DNA of 29,444 bases from Pseudomonas sp. (GTDB taxonomy: Bacteria; Pseudomonadota; Gammaproteobacteria; Pseudomonadales; Pseudomonadaceae): contig DQGF01000513.1 in the NCBI GenBank assembly GCA_003525045.1, positions 1-29,444 on the forward strand, given 5' to 3'. Below, piece after piece: positions 24,623-29,444 of this stretch. How positions within the stretch are numbered: position 1 is the stretch's first letter; each line of letters starts with the position of its first letter. The notes beneath the pieces are model-generated. The model had not been told where the DNA came from. It searched no databases and saw nothing but the letters and a program-made list of their open reading frames with translations. The position numbers were made by a program, and so were the translations under genes.

Positions 24623-26491
24623 ATGCTGAACAAATACCCTCTGTGGAAATACATTCTGATCCTGGCGGTGCTAGCGGTCGGTCTGATTTATTCCGCTCCC
24701 AATCTTTATCCTGATGACCCGGCCATTCAGATCAGCGGTGCAAGCACTTCGCTGCAGGTGACTCAGGCTGATCTGGATCGCGTGAGCACAGCGCTCAAGG
24801 AATCCGGGATCAACGTCAAGGCGGCCACCCTGGCCCAGAACGGCAAGGGCGGTCTGCTTCGCCTGACCAAGGCTGAAGATCAGCTGCCGGCCAAAGACGT
24901 TGTGCGCAAGGCATTGGGTGATGACTACGTCGTTGCACTGAACCTGGCGCAAACCACCCCGCAATGGCTGCGCAGCTTTGGCGCGCACCCGATGAAGCTG
25001 GGTCTGGACTTGTCCGGTGGTGTGCACTTCCTGCTGGAAGTGGACATGGACAAAGCCCTCGACGCGCGCCTGAAAGTCTACGAAGGCGACGTCAAGAGCC
25101 TGTTGCGTAAAGAGAAGCTGCGCTATCGCAGTCTGCCGCAAGTCGGTGGTGCCATTCAGCTGGGCTTCACTGATGAAGCAGCCCGCGAACAAGCCCGTGC
25201 CCTGATTCGTAAGAGCTTCAACGATTTCGACATTGTTCCGGCCGACCTCAATGGCCAACCGGTGCTGCGTCTGGCGATGACCCCGGCCAAGCTGGCGGAA
25301 ATCCGCGAATACTCCATCAAGCAGAACTTGACCACGGTACGTAACCGCGTCAACGAGCTGGGTGTTGCCGAACCGATCGTTCAGCGCCAGGGTGCCAACC
25401 GCATCGTGGTTGAGCTGCCGGGCGTGCAGGACACCGCAGAAGCCAAGCGTATCCTCGGCAAGACGGCCAACCTTGAATTCCGCCTGGCTGCCGAGCCAGG
25501 TGCTTCGAAAGCCACTTCCGAATCCTTCGAGTTCCGTGAAGGCAATCGTCCGCCGGCACAGATCGAGCGTGGCCTGATCATCACCGGTGACCAGGTGACT
25601 GACGCCAAGGCTGGCTTCGGCGAGCACGGCACGCCGGAAGTGAACATCCGTCTGGATGGTCACGGTGGCGAGCTGATGAGTCGTGCGACTCGCAGCAACG
25701 TCGGTCGCAGCATGGCGGTGATTTTCATCGAGCAGCGTCCGGTCACCACTTACACCAAGCAAGTGGTCAACGGCGTCGAGAAAGACGTGCCGGTTCAGAC
25801 CTTTAAAGAAGAGAAGAAGATCATCAGCCTGGCGACCATCCAGTCGCCGCTGGGTGCTCAATTCCGCATCACCGGCCTGAACGGCCAGGGCGAGTCGTCC
25901 GAGCTGGCGCTGCTGTTGCGTGCCGGTGGTCTGGCTGCGCCGATGTACTTCGCTGAAGAGCGCACCATTGGCCCGAGCCTGGGTGCCGACAACATCGTCA
26001 AAGGTGTCGATGCATCGCTGTGGGGCATGCTGTTTGTCTCGCTGTTCATCATCGCCATCTACCGCTTCTTCGGCATCATCGCCACCGTCGCACTGGCCGT
26101 GAACATGGTGTTGCTGCTGGCCTTGATGTCGTTGCTGGGTGCCACGCTGACCCTGCCGGGTATCGCCGGTATCGTCTTGACCATGGGCATGGCGGTCGAC
26201 GCCAACGTGCTGATCTTCTCGCGGATTCGTGAGGAGATCGCCGCGGGCATGACCGTGCAGCGGGCAATCAACGAAGGCTTCGGCCGGGCTTTCACTGCGA
26301 TTCTCGACTCCAACCTGACCACGTTGCTGGTCGGCGGGATTCTCTTTGCCATGGGCACCGGCCCGGTCAAAGGCTTCGCAGTGACCATGTCCCTCGGGAT
26401 CTTTACCTCGATGTTCACGGCCATCATGGTGACCCGCGCGATGGTCAACCTGATCTTCGGCGGTCGTGACTTCAAGAAGTTGTGGATTTAA
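24623..26491 (+). CDS. secD: Protein translocase subunit SecD
   Basis: This 622-residue protein starts MLNKYPLWKYILILAVLAVG with TM1 at about 8-26, then a large periplasmic region with the conserved motif GLDLSGGVHFLLEVDM, and five further helices in the C-terminal part containing MGMAVDANVLIFSRIREE. SecDF uses the proton gradient to help pull exported proteins through SecYEG. The ATG at 24623 is preferred over an abutting GTG at 24620 because it matches the family start. secF begins 9 bases after the stop. Confidence 0.97.
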   Translation: MLNKYPLWKYILILAVLAVGLIYSAPNLYPDDPAIQISGASTSLQVTQADLDRVSTALKESGINVKAATLAQNGKGGLLRLTKAEDQLPAKDVVRKALGDDYVVALNLAQTTPQWLRSFGAHPMKLGLDLSGGVHFLLEVDMDKALDARLKVYEGDVKSLLRKEKLRYRSLPQVGGAIQLGFTDEAAREQARALIRKSFNDFDIVPADLNGQPVLRLAMTPAKLAEIREYSIKQNLTTVRNRVNELGVAEPIVQRQGANRIVVELPGVQDTAEAKRILGKTANLEFRLAAEPGASKATSESFEFREGNRPPAQIERGLIITGDQVTDAKAGFGEHGTPEVNIRLDGHGGELMSRATRSNVGRSMAVIFIEQRPVTTYTKQVVNGVEKDVPVQTFKEEKKIISLATIQSPLGAQFRITGLNGQGESSELALLLRAGGLAAPMYFAEERTIGPSLGADNIVKGVDASLWGMLFVSLFIIAIYRFFGIIATVALAVNMVLLLALMSLLGATLTLPGIAGIVLTMGMAVDANVLIFSRIREEIAAGMTVQRAINEGFGRAFTAILDSNLTTLLVGGILFAMGTGPVKGFAVTMSLGIFTSMFTAIMVTRAMVNLIFGGRDFKKLWI

Positions 26492-26500
26492 GGGGCTGCC

Positions 26501-27415
26501 ATGTTACGTACAATCAACTTCATGGGCGTTCGCAACGTTGCGTTCGGCGTCACATTGCTCCTTACCGTTCTGGCGTTGTTCAGCTGGTTCAGTAAGGGCC
26601 TGAACTATGGTCTGGACTTCACCGGCGGTACGCTCATCGAGCTGACCTACGAGCGTCCGGCCGACGTCACCAAGGTGCGTGAGCAACTGACGGCGTCGGG
26701 TTACCACGAAGCCATCGTGCAGAGCTTTGGCGCGACCACCGATTTGCTGGTGCGCATGCCTGGCGAAGACCCGCAACTGGGTCACCAGGTCGCTGAAGCC
26801 TTGCAGAAGGCCGGCGGCGACAACCCGGCCGTGGTCAAGCGCGTCGAGTTCGTCGGCCCGCAGGTTGGTGAAGAGCTGCGCGACCAGGGCGGCCTCGGCA
26901 TGCTGATGGCGCTGGGCGGCATCATGATCTACCTGGCGTTCCGCTTTCAGTGGAAATTCGCGGTCGGTGCCATCGTCTCGCTGATTCACGACGTGGTCGT
27001 GACCCTGGGTATCCTTTCGTTTTTCCAGATCACCTTCGACCTGACGGTGCTGGCGGCGGTTTTGGCGATCATCGGTTACTCGTTGAACGATACCATCGTG
27101 GTATTCGACCGGGTTCGTGAGAACTTCCGTGTGCTGCGCAAGGCGAGCCTGATCGAGAACATCAACGTCTCGACCACGCAAACCCTGCTGCGGACCATGG
27201 CGACTTCGATCTCCACCTTGCTGGCGATCGGCGCGCTGTTGATCTTCGGCGGTGACAACCTGTGGGGCTTCTCCATCGCGCTGTTTGTTGGTGTGATGGC
27301 CGGTACCTATTCGTCGATCTACATCGCCAACGTGGTGTTGATCTGGCTGAACCTGAGTACCGAAGACCTGATTCCTCCGGTGGCTACCGAGAAGGAAATC
27401 GACGACCGTCCTTGA
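26501..27415 (+). CDS. secF: Protein translocase subunit SecF
   Basis: This 304-residue protein has TM1 at about 13-32 followed by GLDFTGGTLIEL, a periplasmic domain, then the five-helix block with YSLNDTIVVFDRVREN, the conserved membrane motif shared with SecD. It pairs with SecD in the inner membrane. The ATG at 26501 is 9 bases after the secD stop, with a GGGG ribosome site. A strong terminator follows, ending the queA-tgt-yajC-secD-secF operon. Confidence 0.97.
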   Translation: MLRTINFMGVRNVAFGVTLLLTVLALFSWFSKGLNYGLDFTGGTLIELTYERPADVTKVREQLTASGYHEAIVQSFGATTDLLVRMPGEDPQLGHQVAEALQKAGGDNPAVVKRVEFVGPQVGEELRDQGGLGMLMALGGIMIYLAFRFQWKFAVGAIVSLIHDVVVTLGILSFFQITFDLTVLAAVLAIIGYSLNDTIVVFDRVRENFRVLRKASLIENINVSTTQTLLRTMATSISTLLAIGALLIFGGDNLWGFSIALFVGVMAGTYSSIYIANVVLIWLNLSTEDLIPPVATEKEIDDRP

Positions 27416-27442
27416 AGGAACATTCCTCCAGCGGTGTCATCC

Positions 27443-27475
27443 AAAAAGGCGCGAGTTGAACTCGCGCCTTTTTTT
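27443..27475 (+). terminator. Terminator of the queA-secF operon
   Basis: AAAAAGGCGCGAG-TTGAA-CTCGCGCCTTTTT is a perfect long stem followed by more T. It is a classic factor-independent terminator starting 28 bases after the secF stop. Confidence 0.92.
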
Positions 27476-27534
27476 ATGCTCCAAGGCTGGGAGAAGCGCG
27501 GGCGTGTCCCGCATGTGATGGTCAGGAGGTTCAT

Positions 27535-28083
27535 GTGAACAAGTCGTTGCTGGTTGGTGCGGTATTGGGTGCTGTCGGTGTGACTGCCGGGGGTGCTGTT
27601 GCCACCTACAGCCTGGTTAAAAGCGGCCCTGAGTATGCGCAAGTGCTAGCCGTTGAACCGGTCAAGACACAAATCAAGACGCCACGTGAAGTGTGCAAGG
27701 ATGTAGCAGTGACCCGGCAGGCGCCGGTCAAAGATCAACACCAGATTCTCGGTACCGCCATCGGTGCCGTTGCGGGTGGTTTGCTCGGTAACCAGGTCGG
27801 TGGCGGTACGGGCAAGAAAATTGCCACGGTGGCCGGTGCGGTCGGTGGCGGTTACGCGGGTAATAAGGTGCAGGAAGGTATGCAGAATCGCGATACCTAC
27901 ACCACGACCCAGACTCGCTGTAACACGGTGAATGACATCAGTGACAAGGTTGTAGGTTACGACGTGCGTTATTCGCTGGATGGCAAGGAAGGTAAGGTGC
28001 GGATGGATCGCGATCCGGGTAATCAGATTCCGGTCGATAAGGAAGGTAAATTGGTGTTGTCGCAGAATGAGCCGGCTCAGTAA
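27535..28083 (+). CDS. Glycine-zipper 2TM-domain envelope protein (SlyB-like)
   Basis: This 182-residue protein begins with a hydrophobic segment MNKSLLVGAVLGAVGVTAGG that anchors or exports it. The centre (about 75-118) is a glycine zipper: ILGTAIGAVAGGLLGNQVGG then GTGKKIATVAGAVGGGYAGN, the repeat seen in Rick_17kDa_Anti/SlyB-type outer-membrane proteins. The C-terminal part is polar with VGYDVRYSLDGKEG. No lipobox cysteine is seen near the N-terminus. The start is a GTG at 27535 with AGGAGG spaced 6 bases. It has its own terminator. Confidence 0.85.
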   Translation: MNKSLLVGAVLGAVGVTAGGAVATYSLVKSGPEYAQVLAVEPVKTQIKTPREVCKDVAVTRQAPVKDQHQILGTAIGAVAGGLLGNQVGGGTGKKIATVAGAVGGGYAGNKVQEGMQNRDTYTTTQTRCNTVNDISDKVVGYDVRYSLDGKEGKVRMDRDPGNQIPVDKEGKLVLSQNEPAQ

Positions 28084-28102
28084 ACATCAGATATTCAGAT
28101 TC

Positions 28103-28133
28103 AAAAAGAAGCACCCTGCGGGGTGCTTTTTTT
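28103..28133 (+). terminator. Terminator of the glycine-zipper gene
   Basis: AGCACCC-TGCG-GGGTGCT is followed by a run of seven T, about 20 bases after the stop codon. It is a factor-independent terminator. Confidence 0.9.
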
Positions 28134-28167
28134 GTGCGTGCGATTTATGCCGCACCACCAATCCCCT

Positions 28168-28257
28168 TGTGGGAGCGAGCCTGCTCGCGAAGGCGTCGTC
28201 ACATCCAGCAATGGAGGTGGCTGATACACCGCTTTCGCGAGCAGGCTCGCTCCCACA
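28168..28257. repeat. REPIN: two inverted REP elements
   Basis: TGTGGGAGCGAGCCTGCTCG then CGAAGGCG at the left end is mirrored at the right end by CTTTCGCGAGCAGGCTCGCT then CCCACA, with about 37 bases between. This is the paired inverted REP arrangement known as a REPIN in Pseudomonas, placed between two convergent genes. Confidence 0.9.
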
Positions 28258-28294
28258 GTTGATCGGTGGTGTTGTTGAGGGTGGATTCCAGGCA

Positions 28295-28325
28295 TAAAAA
28301 AAGCACCCCGAAGGGTGCTTTTTTG
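28295..28325 (-). terminator. Terminator of suhB, bidirectional in form
   Basis: AAGCACCC-CGAA-GGGTGCTT has A-runs on the left and T-runs on the right, so it can end transcription from either side. It lies just after the suhB stop on the minus strand. Confidence 0.88.
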
Positions 28326-28336
28326 TGGCGGCTCGC

Positions 28337-29155
28337 TTAGCGTTTCAGCGAGGCCGGCAGGTGCGGCTGGATGGCCGTCAATACTGCCTTGAAGCACTTG
28401 GTGTTACCGGCAACGATATGGCCTTTATCAAGGAAGTCGTGACCGCCAGTGAAGTCACTCACCAGGCCGCCGGCTTCCTGAATCAGCAGGGCGCCTGCCG
28501 CCATGTCCCACTCGGACAGGCCCGACTCCCAGAAGGCGTCGAAACGGCCGGCGGCCACGTAGGCCAGGTCCAGGCTTGCCGAACCGGCGCGACGGATGCC
28601 GGCGGTCTGGCCCACTAGGGCGCGGAACATGCCCAGGTAGTTGTCGAGGTTGTCCATCTGGTCATCGCGGAACGGAAAGCCGGTACCCAGCAGGGCGCCG
28701 TCCAGGCTGGTGCGACCGCTGACGCGCAGGCGGCGACCGTTCAGTTGCGCACCGCGACCACGGCTGGCAGTGAATTCTTCCTGGCGAACGGGGTCCAGAA
28801 CAACGGCGTGTTCCAGGCGACCGCGGTATTTGCAGGCGATGCTGACAGCGAAGTGAGGAATGCCGCGCAGGAAGTTGGTGGTGCCGTCCAGTGGGTCGAT
28901 GATCCACAGGTATTCTTCGCCTTCGATCCCGCTGCCGGCGTGCATGCCGGTTTCTTCACCCCTGATCGAGTGATTCGGGTAGGCCTTGCGCAGCGCGTCG
29001 ATGATTTTCTGTTCGGCGGCGCGATCCACCTCGGATACGTAATCCTTGGCGTCTTTTTCGTCGACCTTGATGGTATCCAGGCGCTCGATGGAGCGGAAAA
29101 TCAATTCACTGGCGCTGCGGGCGGCGCGCAGCGCGATATTCAGCATGGGCTGCAT
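28337..29155 (-). CDS. suhB: Inositol-1-monophosphatase family protein SuhB
   Basis: This 272-residue protein has the family's metal-binding residues: GEE at 66-68, the WIIDPLDGTTNF motif with Asp87, Asp90, Gly91 and Thr92, and WDMAAG with Asp217. It hydrolyses inositol-1-phosphate; in E. coli and Pseudomonas SuhB also takes part in rRNA transcription antitermination and affects virulence gene expression. The ATG at 29155 has AGGTGA upstream. It is divergent from trmJ with a 124-base gap, an arrangement common in Pseudomonas. Confidence 0.95.
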   Translation of the reverse strand: MQPMLNIALRAARSASELIFRSIERLDTIKVDEKDAKDYVSEVDRAAEQKIIDALRKAYPNHSIRGEETGMHAGSGIEGEEYLWIIDPLDGTTNFLRGIPHFAVSIACKYRGRLEHAVVLDPVRQEEFTASRGRGAQLNGRRLRVSGRTSLDGALLGTGFPFRDDQMDNLDNYLGMFRALVGQTAGIRRAGSASLDLAYVAAGRFDAFWESGLSEWDMAAGALLIQEAGGLVSDFTGGHDFLDKGHIVAGNTKCFKAVLTAIQPHLPASLKR

Positions 29156-29191
29156 GGATGTGTCACCTAAGGTTGTTAAAGAAAGCCGGGC

Positions 29192-29219
29192 ATTCTATCA
29201 GAAAGTTTCTACAGGTGAA
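29192..29219 (-). promoter_or_regulatory. Probable suhB promoter
   Basis: On the minus strand TAGAAT (29197-29192), preceded by TGA as a partial extended -10, stands 16 bases after TTCACC (29219-29214), a poor -35. It lies about 40 bases upstream of the suhB start. Moderate support only. Confidence 0.4.
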
Positions 29220-29279
29220 GGACGGTGTGCGCTTTCATAGCTTAACGGTAGGAGGAACTGTAAGATTTGCTCCCCTTTG

Positions 29280-29444
29280 ATGTGTTCGAGAGTGCCTACC
29301 TTGCTGCAAAACATTCGTGTCGTCCTGGTCAATACCAGCCACCCCGGGAATATCGGCGGGGCTGCGCGTGCCATGAAGAACATGGGCCTGTCGCGGTTGG
29401 TGCTGGTCGAACCGCGGCTGTTCCCGCACCACGAGGCCGATGCG
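29280..29444 (+). CDS. trmJ: tRNA (cytidine/uridine-32-2'-O)-methyltransferase TrmJ, N-terminal part
   Basis: The frame open to the right edge reads [20 protein letters not shown] then [19 protein letters not shown], the unmistakable N-terminus of the SPOUT methyltransferase TrmJ, which modifies position 32 in the anticodon loop of several tRNAs. The rest lies outside the window. The start is uncertain: ATG 29280, GTG 29292 and TTG 29301 are all in frame, and the last best fits the family's usual N-terminus, but none has a good ribosome site. It is divergent from suhB. Confidence 0.92.
   Translation, partial: MCSRVPTLLQNIRVVLVNTSHPGNIGGAARAMKNMGLSRLVLVEPRLFPHHEADA

Noticed and set aside
28101..28397. 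Short frames around 28.1-28.4 kb on both strands
   Set aside because: They run through terminators and the REPIN, so they are not genes.

Overview
The window looks like a chromosomal segment of a fluorescent-group Pseudomonas. The evidence is the core block queA-tgt-yajC-secD-secF followed by a glycine-zipper protein, suhB and trmJ, an fdsGBAD formate dehydrogenase operon, a DUF3077 gene, and several REP-type palindromes of the kind common in these genomes. No replicon, plasmid or phage core genes were seen.

Layout. 1-1114: an unidentified gene cut by the left edge and a DUF6622-like membrane protein, both on the minus strand. 1301-6749: an OmpR/EnvZ-type two-component pair (minus) divergent from msrB-dipZ-msrA (plus). 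This looks like a complete exported methionine sulfoxide repair system: a Tat-exported MsrB, a membrane DipZ with a thioredoxin domain, and a signal-bearing MsrA. Both reductases appear to lack the usual resolving cysteine, which makes DipZ the obvious electron donor. 6787-8140: gene debris (the C-terminal end of an acetylornithine-type aminotransferase and a beheaded YefM antitoxin), an intact YoeB toxin and a small P-loop kinase-like protein. 8218-10813: a PhoD-like phosphatase and a small PH-domain protein. 10953-16085: the soluble NAD-dependent formate dehydrogenase operon fdsG-B-A-D, every junction overlapping by a few bases.

16086-21808 is accessory in character: a two-TM potassium-channel-like protein, a decayed duplicate of part of the PH-domain gene, a REP, a DUF3077 gene preceded by a 38-codon coupled ORF and a strikingly structured leader RNA, an Abi_2/AbiF-type HEPN protein, an AT-rich TPR-like exported protein, an apparently N-terminally shortened protein of unknown function and another small unknown gene. 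It ends at a tRNA-Leu(CAA) whose 3' end faces it, the usual geometry of a tRNA-anchored variable region.

22001-27415 is the housekeeping operon: queuosine tRNA modification (queA, tgt), then the SecDF-YajC translocation accessory complex, ended by a strong terminator. 27535-29444 holds a glycine-zipper envelope protein, a REPIN, suhB on the minus strand with its own terminator, and the divergent start of trmJ, cut by the right edge.

The most unusual items are the leader RNA at 17628-17862 (two hairpins with the same 8-nt loop and a perfectly complementary 7-mer between them), the one-cysteine MsrA/MsrB plus DipZ set, the YoeB toxin beside a truncated antitoxin, and the 118-bp gapless duplication of the PH-domain gene carrying in-frame stops. 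All identifications come from reading the sequence and family knowledge; no database search was run.
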